Positions 48,001-60,500 of a stretch of DNA of 64,000 nt are shown one piece after another. The position numbers and the translations under genes were made by a program. Numbering within the stretch: position 1 is the stretch's first letter; each line of letters starts with the position of its first letter. Source of the stretch: Lolium rigidum (Eukaryota; Streptophyta; Magnoliopsida; Poales; Poaceae); NCBI RefSeq assembly GCF_022539505.1, contig NC_061510.1, positions 275,982,330 through 276,046,329 on the forward strand, given 5' to 3'. The notes beneath the pieces were generated by a model, which was not told the origin of the DNA, did not search any database, and worked only from the letters and a program-made list of their open reading frames with translations.

Positions 48001-48170
48001 GCGTCCTACGCGTGCACGGTTGCACATCTGCACGTCTTCAACTTCTGCACTGCGACACGCGTCCACGATTGCACGTCTTGAACTTCTCCACCGCGACGCG
48101 CGTCTACGCGTCAACAGTTGCACATCTTCCACTTCTGCACCGCAACACGCGTCCTCGAGTCTAACCCTCG
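48001..48170. repeat. Imperfect short repeats upstream of the zinc-finger gene
   Basis: Three irregular copies of ACGCGTC...TTGCAC(A)TCTTC(A)ACTTCTGCAC occur with spacing of about 40-65 bases. They sit in the promoter side of the minus-strand gene. Confidence 0.6.
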
Positions 48171-48949
48171 AAATTTAGATATACTCAGGTATACCCTCGA
48201 GTCTTATACTAGCATTTTTTTGTGTGCTCATTTTTTCCTTGAGTGCCAATATTGGCTAGTGCAATTACTCAGTTATACCCTCAAGTGGTTGGTCCACAGA
48301 GAGTCAACAAATGATATTAAGCTAGTTAAATGAGTCACTTAATGTGCAAAAAATTCAAAAAAGATAAAACCATAGTGGCACTTACTCATGGAGTCGTTTT
48401 ACGCACCCTGCCACGTTGGGAACCATAACAATCATAGATAAATCAAGTTTACCACAAATTACCACTTCTCAAATCACCTAGTAGCTATGAAGGTGCATGG
48501 CTTTCCACATTAACCCCTTCCCAAAATAGTTTCCCCAAAATATACTTTGTCTGAATGAGGCCACAATTTTCACACTCATGTATATTTGTATTGCAAATAG
48601 TTTGAGGTAGGCCAAGATGGGTTTCATTGTACGAAACATCATTTTCCATTTTTTAAATCTCATATTTGAATCCCTTAGTCTGTTTACTACTCACGTGCCC
48701 TTGGTTTCTTGATACTACTCAGTTTTTCCCTCTCCCTTCACAAATTCTCACAAACGTCCAACCTTGCCCTGATTGGTCTAGCCCTTGTCACACGGATCGT
48801 GTCCGCCGACCGTTGATCGTATGATCTAACGGGCAGGATAACCCCTCTCTCTCTCTGATCGGGGCCACCACCCCTCTCTCTCTCTCTCTGTCGGCGGCTA
48901 GCTTCCACCCTCTAGCAAGTTTGGTTTTCTGTATTATTTTTCACGCGCT

Positions 48950-49625
48950 AAAAATTATAAACTCTTTTAGGTATTATTTTCACGCGCTAAAAATTAGTTT
49001 TGGTAATTTGAAACAGCCCAAAAGTGGTATAGTTTTGGTTGAAACACGAGGCATACATATTTGACATATTTGGGAGATTTCGTTGAATGGATTATTTATC
49101 ACCCCTCTAACAATTATCAACTTTCTTTAGCATTCCTTTTTTTAGAGAATATAGTTTGGGATATAGTTTTGGTAATTTGAAACGTCCCAAAAGTCGTATA
49201 ATTTTGGTATAAACATGAGGCATACATATTTGTGGGATTTCGGTGAATGCATTATATGTCACCCCTCTAACAATTATCAACTATCTTTAGCATTCATTTT
49301 CTTTTAGGGAATATAGTTTTGTAATTTGAAACGGCCCAAAAGTGGTATAATTTTGGTTGAAACATGAGGCATACATATTTGGCATATTTGGGGGATTTCG
49401 GTGAATGAATTATTTATCATCCCTCTAACAATTATCAACTTTCTTTAGCATTCCTTTTATTTTAGGGAATATAGTTTGGGATACAGTTTTGGTTATTTGA
49501 AACTTCCCAAAAGTGGTATAATTTTGGTATAAACATGATACATACATATTTGTGGGATTTCGGTGAATGCATTATTTATCACCCCTCTAACAATTATCAA
49601 CTATCTTTAGTATTCCTATATTCCC
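48950..49625. repeat. About 160-bp tandem array with alternating unit types
   Basis: The landmark CCCCTCTAACAATTATCAAC occurs near 49102, 49262, 49420 and 49582. Units 1 and 3 share TTGGTTGAAACA and CATATTTG(G/A)CATATTTGGG. Units 2 and 4 share TTGGTATAAACATGA and CATATTTGTGGGATTTCGG. The array is therefore a dimer of about 320 bp repeated twice. Confidence 0.85.
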
Positions 49626-49786
49626 TAACACGTATTTGCCCTTATTCTTTTGGTAATTTCGGTGAATGCACACACTAACTTTGGAAACAACTACAAGTAC
49701 ATTAAACTGAATAATGGATTTGTAACAAGGGATCCCTTGTAACAACTTCTAGCGCCTGATGAGCAATGATAAGAATCCGATCGCGA

Positions 49787-50358
49787 TTATACACCAAAAA
49801 AAAAACAACCAGCCATCAGATTAGCTTGCTTCTTCAACTCGATCAGCTGCCTTAACTGCTTGTTCATTTTCTTCAGTTCTCCCTTCACTTCCACCAGTTC
49901 TGCATTGGAAGCATTAGGCATAATCGGAAGGACCCTAATCGGAACGGCTCCTCTCCCCGCCGCATTCTCTACAGTAAGTCCCCCCTCCCAAATTGCGCTC
50001 CGCAATAGCGCCAATTGATTCCTGCAATTGAAGCCTCTGAACGTACACATCGATCCACTCGAAATGCCTGCATTTCTTCAGGATTTGAAAACAACAACGT
50101 GAACCCTAACTCCCAAATTCGAGGAATAACAAGAAAATCAAGAGAAAATAGAGCAAATGGAGCGAGATCTAACCTTATCCCCCCTCTCTATATGGCAAGC
50201 TCTCGCATGCAAGGAACTCACGTCCACGGTTGCCGTTGTCGTCCGTCTTACAGATCGACCGCTTCGAGGCTTCGGCGTGGGCGGTCGGGGCATCTTGTCA
50301 AAGGCACGGGTCCATACTGCGGCCATGAAGAACGGGAGGTCGAAGAGAAACTAGACAT
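49787..50358 (-). pseudogene. GRF-type zinc-finger protein pseudogene
   Basis: The minus strand starts MSSFSSTSRSSWPQYGPVPL at the ATG 50358, followed by TRCPD, the usual start of grass GRF zinc-finger proteins. After a phase change it gives KRSICKTDDNGNRGREFLAC. A run of six G (seven would keep the frame) precedes a GTTAGA donor at about 50175. After a TGCAG acceptor near 50070 comes HFEWIDVYVQRLQLQESIG, then a TAG and another phase change. A helical tail, ELKKMNKQLRQLIELKKQAN, ends GCFFFGV. At least three frameshifts make it non-functional. GRF fingers occur in nucleic-acid-binding proteins and are often spread by transposons in grasses. It lies within the Mutator-like candidate. Confidence 0.7.
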
Positions 50359-50853
50359 CACCCGCCTGCCGGAGAAGGACTGCCGCTGGCGGAGAAGAAG
50401 AACAATGGGGCACGGGGAAGAAAGTGGAAGCAATGGCACGGGCACGGGCACGGGGCTGGCTCGGGCTCCCATTTTGCAACGGTCATCTGGGTAAGCTGTG
50501 GGTCCGACGCGCGAACGTGGACGACTTGTGGGACCCACGATGATCTGGATAAGTGGAGACGTGTCCACTGCGGGGCACCAACAGCGGCCCCATTAACGGT
50601 CAACTTAACGGGATTCCTCCCGTCCGAGCTCCTTGTACGAGTTTCAGATAAGGACTTGAAGAAAATTGAGGAAAAACTAAGGAGCTGAAAAAAACTGAGC
50701 ACAACTAAGAACAACTAAGAACCCGAGGTTACGAAAATAGAAAGTCCAACAACAAAAAAAAACACACTATTTGGCCGTCGTTTCGGCCTCAGGTGCCACA
50801 GTTGCAAAGCAAAACGCACTGTGTCGCTCGCTTGCCTACCACTTCTTGCGTTG

Positions 50854-53800
50854 ATGGTCTCCTTGATCCCTCGAGCTCCCTGTTTTGCTTCCTTCCTCAA
50901 ACCCACCGCTCACGCTTCTCCCTGCTCGCTGCGGCTGCCAGCCATGTCGTCCTCCGCCACCGGCCCCGTGGCCTCGGCGGCAGCGGAAGCATCCCGGCCA
51001 AGGAAGATGCCGGTACTGCTGTTCGATATCATGGACACCGTCGTCCTGGACCCCTTCTACCACCACATCCCCGCCTTCTTCCAGTTTCGTGCATACCCCT
51101 CTTTCTTATTCCTCCGCTTGCTTAATTGCTATCTATCCACGTATTCTTGTGGTCTAGGCATCTCCTGCCGTTCAGGTGTTCGACGGAATGCGTGGTTAGT
51201 TTTTTGTGGTGATGTGGCCATGTGGGACCAAGAAGGTAGCTAACTGGGCGCACGCAGTGGGGAGTTCACTTAAGCTGGGTTGTAGCCGCTACTGAATTAC
51301 TGGGATTTCACTTGACTAGTGCAAAGCAATTCATTAGTTAGTTGGAAAAAATTAAAACCGATATCGTGGAAAAACCAAGTTATTCAGAATTGCAGAAACA
51401 CAATAGAGATATATGTGAAATAGCAGGCTGAACCGTAACGAGGTGTTGAGGGCTATTTTCTTAGAGATGTTTTCTGTTTGGTACATCCTCATGTTCCTCT
51501 ACAAATCTGTTAAATTGCCATCTTATTTGCTGTATGGTATCAATTTTCTGTTTATCACGTTATCAATATTGCATTACTTATTTCCCTAGACTGATTTCTT
51601 ACATTATTTTTGAGCCTTCTAAGTTATCGCTGATTCTCCATTTTTGTAGAATGTCCATGAAAGAACTCCTAGAAAGCAAGCATCCAACAGCATGGTCCGA
51701 ATTTGAGATGGGACTGATTGATGAGGTAAGAAGTTAAGAACTATAGAAGCTACTTATTGTATGACCCATGGAACTGTCACGGGCTAAAAATTGGTACCGT
51801 TCGTAATACCGATGAACGTGACAAGGTTGCCGGTACAGCTCTTAGGAGTGATGGTTGGCCAGCCTTCGTGCCAGGCCTGGAATGAGACGGGGAGAAGGTT
51901 GGGGACGGGGAATAGATCTGTGCTAGGTTTTTTTCACTAATTAGTTCATCCTTATGTGGTACATCCATACATGGTGTCACTTTTATGGGGACGACTCTGA
52001 CTTGATGCTTTAGAATAGAAACCCAACTTTGGTAACAACATACCTTATTCTTGGTCAAAAACTTTTATCTCCCTATTTGAATCTATAACTCATCTAACCA
52101 AATAGGTATCGTTATACTAACTAAAATAACCTGCTATATCTATCTCCTTAATTAATTGACAACGGTGTTGTTCATGTGGATACTGCTCACAAGAGTATTC
52201 CTGCACAGACAGCTCTTAGGTTGGTGCTGCCTTCTGCCATTGAGCCTTGACCCAGTTACCATAACATGGACATGCATTTCAAATAAAAAGATGTAGTAGA
52301 GAAGGAGAAACCAACTGATAAGGTCTCACATGCTGTTCTGTATGAGGCAAATTCGTTTGTAGAGCAGCAGTGTGGAACTAAAACTTAATTGTTTGTAGAG
52401 AAGCACTGTGAAACTAATTCAGTTAGGAACTTGATACATCTTGTACTGTCTGGATGCGCAGCACTATCAATAAGGTGATTTGTAGCCTATAGTATATCAT
52501 GGATACCATCGTATCATGAACTTGGCCCAAGAGCCCTATTACCCATTTAATTGTTTGTGTGGCTTACGTAATGTATGCATTCTTGAAAACATGTTTATTT
52601 GGCAATAGAATAGTGAAACTAGTATTAGTTGCTTGCTTTCTGTAATCTGCTTAACTGCACCTGTAGAGTAACAACAGAAAAAGGGAAATAGCCAGTCATC
52701 CCTACTATTATCATGCTTGTTCACTCTATAAATTTGTTATAATTGTGACCAGATATTAGTATTTGAAATATCTTTCCATTACTGATGATTGATCTGCTAT
52801 TGATATTTTCACTTCACCTTCTTTGAATTTACACCATTGTATTGCTCTTGTAGAGCGAGCTGGCTAGAAAATTCTTCAATGATGGCAGACCATTTGATTT
52901 GGAAGGTGAGAAGATCAAAGTTGAAGTGCCATTGAGGGTGCACAGTCCCCTTTAGGATTATACTCATAAATCACTGTCTTCAAGGATAAATAACTCAATT
53001 TCTTGATTAGATCAATCTTCTCACAAGCCTAATTAGATTTTCAATAGTAAAAATATAAACCCAGAGTTTGGTGCCCTTGCTGTTAACAACACCTATTATG
53101 ATAGATTTTGTTAAAACCTAGTTAATTAGTCTCTGTTCTACTCTTTACCTTGTTTGGAAGAAGATTCTCCTTTTCTAATCCATTTCTATTCCCTGTAGGT
53201 CTGAAAAAATGCATGGTGAAAGCATATGAGTACATTGACGGCGTTGAAGACATTCTTTGCAGTTTAAAGAAAAATAACTATGAAGTGCATGCCTTTACAA
53301 ATTATCCAGTGTGGTAAGTTTCAGCTTTCATGATACATTTGTGTACAAGTACTTCTTCCTCAGATATGTTCTGTAGGTACCAGTTGATTGAGGAGAAGTT
53401 AAAGCTCTCGAACTATTTGTCGTGGACATTTTGTTCTTGTCACATTGGTAATACTCAATCTGAGATGCGTATTTGTTCACGTTTACTGTTTGAAACCTTT
53501 ACTGTTATCAATTATATGAACTCCCTTTCTTTATCCAATAGAATGGATAGCTTCGCTGCATTGGTTCTTAGTGGCTGAACCTACTATTCACAAAACATAA
53601 TCGTCATCTAATTTAATAGTTTTAGTTTTATTTACCCTCAGATGAAATGGTAGTTCTAAAATACGTACAGTATTTGATATGCCATCAATGTTGACCTTGT
53701 AATTTCTTCCCTTGTCCTTATTACTTTCATTAACATCACGAGCTAGTAAATATTTCTTGATTGTGATACACAGTGGTTTAACAATTGGAAGCATTGTCAC

Positions 53801-54444
53801 TTTCAAGCTAATAATTTATTCATTCCAAAGAGGAAACAGAAGGCTGTACCATTTTGTGGCATTTCATCAGAGAATGGGCACTCTTTCGATATACCAGAGA
53901 TGTTTGACCTGACCTGACTGTTGGAATTGCTTAACGATTCTGTCATTTATGAATTGTTTTTTATTAAACCCTGATATATTCTTTAATTATGCGCTAATCA
54001 ATAAAGCAACACTATACTTGTTATGTTTTCATGTTAGGTCATTCTCATAAAATATGATTGCATCATAGGCTGAATCTATCTAATATGCTGCCTCTAATCC
54101 TGGACCTGGACTTATGATCACATATTACAGGAAAACGCAAGCCTTCAACTGATTTTTATCTTGGTGCTGTGGATCATCTCAATATTGATCCAGGAAACTG
54201 CATTTTCATTGATGACAGGTTTGTGTTTTCCTATTTAATTGGCTATTGTTGTCATGCAATAATGTGTATATCTTGACATGTTCTGGAATTTTGGTGCTGC
54301 AGGATGGTAAACGTTGAAGCAGCCCTTAGTGTAGGAATGGCCGGTTTGCATTTTAAAAATGCTGAGGTCCTAAAGAATGAATTGTGCGCATTGGGAGTTG
54401 AATTAGCACCTCTTGTGCTTCAAGGTGAAACTGAAGTACAATAA
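50854..54444 (+). CDS. FHY1: Chloroplast FMN hydrolase, HAD-superfamily phosphatase (7 exons, 257 aa)
   Basis: Exons: 50854-51083, 51650-51725, 52854-52905, 53199-53313, 53377-53447, 54131-54218 and 54303-54444. All introns are GT-AG and the sum is 774 bases, in frame. Residues 1-35 (MVSLIPRAPCFASFLKPTAH on) look like a plastid transit peptide; a second in-frame ATG at 50944 would give 227 aa without it. HAD motif I is LLFDIMDTVV near residue 56. The cap region has FFNDGRPFDLEG. Motif II is HAFTNYP, motif III GKRKPSTDF and motif IV IFIDDRMVNVEAA. From memory the whole chain follows Arabidopsis cpFHy1 (At1g79790), which dephosphorylates FMN to riboflavin in plastids. The gene starts about 107 bp from the Mutator-like end. 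Nonspecific HAD phosphatase is the fallback call. Confidence 0.88.
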
Positions 54445-57400
54445 AATTGCTTCCTGTTTCATCTTGTACCCATGATAACACAGTTCATGCGTATAAATGA
54501 CCTTTTTTCTCCTTTTGAACTGTGTTAAAGACTTGCTGTGCTGTTATTGTCATATTTGTGTTTTATCCAAATACTTAATATGTTAATTGTATGTGTACAT
54601 ATTCTGTAAACAAAACTTCCATGCCTCAAGTGGTTAAAGGTGAAGGTAATCGCAATAGATTGTGACAGACAAAACCTCAGTTGATAAAACCTTTCACTAA
54701 GCTCAATTTCAGGATGAAAACAAATCAAGTTTCAGTGTAATCAATAGTCTGTCTTATATGAAACTAAGCTAGACAAACTTGAGCAGGCCTGCCAATGGTC
54801 ATAATAGCTTCATGTGCACACGGTATCGATTCCAATATCTTTCATTTAAACATTAGAGACACTCATCACGTTTTATGATGCTCATATTTGCATGATATCA
54901 TCAAGAGTTCAGAATATTTATAAAATTTTGTATGTCATATTTTTTTATTTTACATGATTTCCTTGTAGATGGTTAAAAACTAATTCGGGTCATCTCCAAT
55001 TGTGCTTTTTTCTAACATGCTTATTGTCCTGCTTGGACTCATTTTAAATATGAACCATACAGATAATGATGTCTTTGCGTAAATTGTCTATTTTGTTTAC
55101 CATTTCAAATGTAAGTTTTGACATTTTATTACAAATTTAATTTGATAATTATTTGATAGCCCCCTACTCATATGGTTTCAATGTCACTTGACCACTAGCC
55201 TGTGACTTCAATCGCAATCTATTACTGTTGAATTAATCCTATCCGATACTTTATGCTGAGGCCGAATGATCACGTGGCAAAAAGTTGATACACCATACCT
55301 CACCTTGTATGTCGTCCTTTTTAAGCTCTCCTTAAGTTACAAACTGCCAGCAATACAGTCCTGCACTTATTATCTTGCATATTTAAAAGTTGGAAACCAT
55401 CACCATGTTGTATGATGCTAGTTCAAAACCTTTGTGTAGTACTTGTGAAATTTTGGATGCTATTTTTTTGTTATTTTACATGATTTGCTTAGTAGCAATT
55501 TGAGTTGTGGTTAAGTCCTGGTTTGGCTGTCTTCACCAATAGCAGGTCCGTCTATATGCTTATCCTAGTTGGACTCTTTTTGCAATTGAACTATACATTT
55601 TGTAATGTCTGTGTAAATTATCTAATTCATTTACCATCTCGTATGTTAATTCGGAGGTTTTATTATAAATTGTATTTGACAATAATGTGGTAGCTCCTCC
55701 TGGTCATATGTAACGAACCACTTTCTAATATTTGTTGTGGTGTGTATGGTTGCAATGTGAGTCGAGATGCCATGAGTCTGTCTTAAATCGCAACCTAGTG
55801 CCGTTGCATTACTCCCAACCAATAATATTGTTGCGATTTTCTCAGTATCAATTCAGCTTTTCCGTGGTTAAAAACTAATTTGGCTGTCATCACTAATAGC
55901 AGGTTCTTCTGTATGCTTATTCCCCTACTTGGAGTCATTTTGCATTTGAACTATACATTTTATAATGTCTTTCCGTAAAATGTCTACTTCGTTTACCATT
56001 AGATGTTAGTTCTGCCATGGTCTTATTGCATATTTTATTTGACAATAATCTGGTAGTTCCTCCTGCTCATATTTTTTCTCTAATATTGACTCTGGTGCTT
56101 ATGGTTTCAATGTCACTTGAGATGCCATGAGTCTTGCTTGAATGGCAACCTAGTGTTGCAGAATTACTCCAAACCGATACTCTATGCTGAAGCAGTATGT
56201 ACTTCTCCTTTTCAAGATCTCTCCTCGAGTTACAAACTGGCAGCAATACAGTTGTGCACTTTTTTTAAAAAATCTCCTTTATCTGCACCACTGCTCATTG
56301 CTCTCCATTTCCTTATGGTGCAAATGATGTCGAAAACAACGGATGTCATAATCAGGATATAATCATTTTCCCACTCACGTAGCTTGTGTTTGCTGCAACT
56401 TGATTTATAAGTTGGGATTGCTGCCAGCTTACTACTACTACTTAAGTTGCTGTCAGATTACTCTTTTGTGATGGTGAAAATGATGCTCGCGCAACCAACC
56501 ACTCCTGGGCTTATGCATGTGTAGCAGTTCAGTTATGTTCGGATGCATGGGTACCAGGATCGTCAGGTGAAGTTGATGCAGTGTTGGACGTCCCATGTTT
56601 CTAACGGATTCAATCAATGGCATGCATGGTAGGAAGAAGATTTGACCTGTGACCCTGGTTGCTTAGCTTTCACAGCAATCAACATGCATGGTGCCGTTGT
56701 GGTAATATTTGCCATTTGCCACAGTTAGCTTTTCGCATCGCTGCAGGCCTGCAGTGCAAAGATTTTAACTTTTTTTGTGTGTGTGTATTTCCTTTTTTTT
56801 TTGTTTCCTTTGGCAAATTTCCTGTAAAATGTGCAAAATCGGCACAGAACAGAACAGAGTCAAGGTTTTATCCGGCGCGGCGAAAGCACGATTCAGTCTG
56901 GAAATCGATCTTCCCACAGCACTGCTACAGGCATCAGCACGGCGACTCCTCTCATCATCATTCCCTCCCGACATGTTGTTCCACCTCAGCTTTGCTTCCC
57001 TTCTACTCCCCTCCATCGTCGTCAACCAAGCGTTGGCCGGCCCACCACCGTAACCACCTCCTCACTACCAGTACCAGCCGGAGCTCCACTTCTACCGGTT
57101 CACTGCCATCACGCCGTCACCAACCTTTGCCCACTCGCGCGTGTGGATGGCAAAGAGAAAAGTTGCCCTTTCTTCCAGCCTCAACAGAAACAAAGGCTCC
57201 TACTGCTATCATTGAGCCTGCTAATTAGCTTAGCACGCCTGGATGCATAATGGGAGATGCAAATTTCCCCACATTTGCCTGGTGGCCTGTCCATCCATAT
57301 ATATCATGTAGTACGTCTTAAACACAATTCGCCAACCAGGCAACCATAACGTCGCTCACTTCATATACATAGTGACACGATTATTGTTGCACATTTACAT

Positions 57401-57528
57401 CCACTTGTTCCTTCTGTGTCTGTCTTTCAGTCTCCAGCACACACTCACTCTCGAGCTCTCTGCCTGAAACACAGAGCAACAACGAACCAGTTTGCAGAGA
57501 ACAAACAGTTTCAGTGCTACAGGACTAG
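54445..57528. repeat. Intergenic region with three diverged direct copies of one block
   Basis: Blocks starting GGTTAAAAACTAATT(C/T)GG lie near 54969, 55508 (as GGTTAAGTCCTGGTTTGG) and 55868. Each is followed by ATGCTTAT, a TTGGA(C/G)TC(A/T)TTTT stretch, TAATG(A)TGTCT and GTTTACCAT. Later ACAAACTG(C/G)CAGCAATACAG appears at about 55340 and 56230. No protein-coding potential was seen. The leader of the kinase gene follows; a possible TATA (CATATATATC) lies near 57295. A 189-codon frame at 56659-57228 has no protein character. Confidence 0.65.
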
Positions 57529-60500
57529 ATGAGGAGCCTACTGCACTCATCACTTGGCATACCGCTGCTGACACTGCTTCTCGTGCTCGCATCCTCGCCG
57601 CCGGCGACGCCGCTGTCGGCGGACGGGCTGGCGCTGCTGGCGTTCAAGTCCGCGGTCACCGACGACCCGTCGTGGGCGCTCTCGGCGTGGTCGGCCAACG
57701 ACACGGACCCGTGCCACTGGCCGGGGGTGGCCTGCGTCAACACCTCCTCCTCCCCCGAGCCGCGCGTCGCCGGCCTGGCCGTCGCGGGCAAGAACCTCAC
57801 CGGCTACCTCCCGTCCGAGCTCGGCTCGCTCGCCTTCCTCCGCCGCCTCAACCTCCACGGCAACCGCCTCTCCGGCACCGTCCCACCCTCGCTCGCCAAC
57901 GCCACGGCCCTGCGCTCCATCTTCCTCTACGACAACAACCTCACCGGCGCCTTCCCGGCCGCGCTCTGCGACCTCCCGCGCCTGCAGAACCTCGACCTCT
58001 CCAAGAACTCCCTCACCGGCGCGCTCCCGCCAGGGCTCGCGCGGTGCACGCAGCTGGAGCGGCTCATCATCTCCAACAATGACTTCACCGGCGCGATCCC
58101 CGCCGCCGCCCTGCCGAAGATGGCGAGCCTGCAGCTGCTCGACCTGTCGTCCAACTCCCTCACGGGCGCCATCCCGCCCGAGCTCGGGAGGCTGCCGGCG
58201 CTGGCCGGCACGCTGAACATCTCCCGCAACCGCCTCTCCGGCGGGGTGCCGCCGGAGCTCGGGCACCTCCCGGCCACCGTCAGCCTCGACCTCCGCTTCA
58301 ACAACCTCTCGGGCGAGATCCCGCAGTCGGGGTCCCTCGCCAGCCAGGGCCCCACGGCCTTCCTCAACAACCCCGGCCTCTGCGGCTTCCCGCTCCAGGT
58401 GCCCTGCCGCGCGGCCCCGCCGTCCTCGTCCTCCCCAACGGCCCCGATCGCCATCGGTCCAGCCGGCGGCGCGGGCGGACCTCGGCAGGGGATCAAGACC
58501 AGCCTCATTGTCCTCATCTCGCTCGCCGACGCGGCCGGCGTCGCCCTCATCGGCGTCATCGTGGTGTACGTATACTGGAAGCTGCGCGACCGGCGGGGGG
58601 TTGACGTTGGCGACGACGACGACGAGGAGGGGCGGGGGCTGTTCGGCTGCCCGTGCATGCGCGCCAGGTCGTGCGGGGACTCGTCGGACGGGTCGGACGC
58701 CGGCGGCGGCGGCGGCGAGAAGAAGAAGTGCGGCGGCGAGGACGGGGAGCTGGTGGCGATCGACAGGGGGTTCCGGATGGAGCTGGACGAGCTGCTGCGT
58801 TCGTCGGCGTACGTGCTCGGCAAGGGCGGGAAGGGGATCGTGTACAAGGTGGTGGTGGGCAACGGGACGACGCCGGTCGCCGTGCGCCGGATCGGCGGCG
58901 GCACCAAGGCCCCCGAGCGGTACAAGGAGTTCGCGGCGGAGGCGGGCGCCGTCGGGCGGGTGCGGCACGCCAACGTCGTCAGGCTGCGCGCCTACTACTG
59001 GTCGCCCGACGAGAAGCTCGTCGTCACGGACTTCATCAACAACGGCAACCTCGCCACCGCGCTGCGCGGTAAGTTCCCGGGCAAATCCATTTCTCCAGTT
59101 CGCGCGTTTTTTCCCCAACGGTTGGTTACTCTGCTTTTGTCTTGTAAATGCAATCTCTGTTTTGGTTGAAAGTACAGTAGAGTAACGACACCGGGTCCAC
59201 CTCTCAGTGAGTTGGTTTGGCTTTTTCGTCAGTGAGTGTTAATGGGCTTAAGACTTTTTTTTCTAAGACGGGTTACCCTTTCCATTACGCATAAGGAAAA
59301 TACATCTTGTTAAACAAACACATACTAAGGACAGCCCTTGCACTAGTAGGAAACCCGTTGATAAGTGCTTGGTATCAAGCACGCACTACAGGGCAAAAAC
59401 CTACTAGAACTTAGCTTAAGCTAGAAAACTTTTCGAAAATACAGTTTAACAACATTGATAGAACCAACAGCCCAACAAAAACAACTAAGGACAACCAACA
59501 AACAAATCACGGTCCTTCGATCATCAGCATCGTCATATGTGCAGCTTTTGTTGATCAGCTTCTTCTGAGAGACTCCGTGCATCAGGGCACGAGCAATGTA
59601 AGCGATATGTTTATGTCTTCCCAGCCACCAAGGTATAGATAGATGAAGCTATAGCTAATTATTTTTACATTTAAGGCCGACAATTATTGATGAACTCAAC
59701 AAAGTACACATGACCATCTCTCTTGTCTGCCTTTCCCTCTATCTTTACACTCTCTTTCTTGCCTTTTTCTTGTGGAGAAGTGGCCTCCTCTCCAAGCTAC
59801 AACTTTACTTTTGAAGCTACTAGTTTTCTAACTTCGAGACATCCGAACCTACGTGGACCTGCAAGATCGGTATGTTGAGGCATACCATTGGCTATGCCCT
59901 CATCAGCTCCATACAACAACCTTGCCTAGTAATAATTAAGAAAAAAAAAGACCTAGTGAAGATAACCACTACAGGTAATTTAAGTACATACTTGTCTAAA
60001 GTAAGCTTGTTTCGAATGGTCCAAATCGATCAATACACCAAAACATTTCAGAGAGTATAAAACTTGTTATCACAAAAAAAAAAAAGCATATAACGAGGCC
60101 AAACTCTGCCATGCACACCAACCTTTCATGCAAATCCAAAGGTTCTAAAGCCATCTTATAGACTTAAAAACACATGAAACAAATAGCAGAACAAAATGGT
60201 CCTTGAAATTGATGATACGATACAAATCATGTGTTGTCGTCTATGGCTAAACCTAGGTGAATATGGTACTTTGTCAGTCCAGCAAATAATGTTTCAGATT
60301 TGTCCGAATTTAGTAGATATATCTAGATAAATCTAAGACATCCTTTATGGCGAGCGTGGGAGCACATTCTATTCAACCCGAGTCTTTGGTAACCAAACGT
60401 ACAAACTGGCGCAAGGCTTGTTTAGGATTGCTTCTTCTCCACGCGAAATGCATCGCTGTAGCCCTGGATTTTAGCCTGTTGCTGGTCCAAGTGACCAACT

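Larger units (their letters stand above)
45973..50747. mobile_element. Mutator-like candidate with long terminal inverted repeats
   Basis: The left arm (45973-46117) and right arm (50590-50747) are inverted copies. They run GG(C)-CTTTCTAT, then GGTCCTTAGTTGT, CTCCTTAGTTTTTCCTCA, GGAGCTCGGACGG and GTTGACC, with about 20 percent mismatch. Arms over 140 bp and gene content between them suit a MULE. The flanks are A-rich and give no clear 9-bp duplication. A third arm-like copy in left orientation lies at 48691-48741, so two adjacent or nested elements are possible (45973 onward and 48691-50747). Confidence 0.6.

Noticed and set aside
56659..57228. 189-codon frame upstream of the kinase gene
   Set aside because: Low-complexity and His/Ser-rich reading that passes through a poly-T stretch; probably promoter or intergenic DNA.
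57550..59118. Long minus-strand open frame (about 520 codons) opposite kinase exon 1
   Set aside because: Antisense reading of a GC-rich LRR kinase exon; composition is Arg/Glu/Ala-biased with no domain.
58508..59185. Second plus-strand frame within the kinase exon
   Set aside because: Ser/Thr/Arg-rich out-of-phase shadow of the real coding frame.
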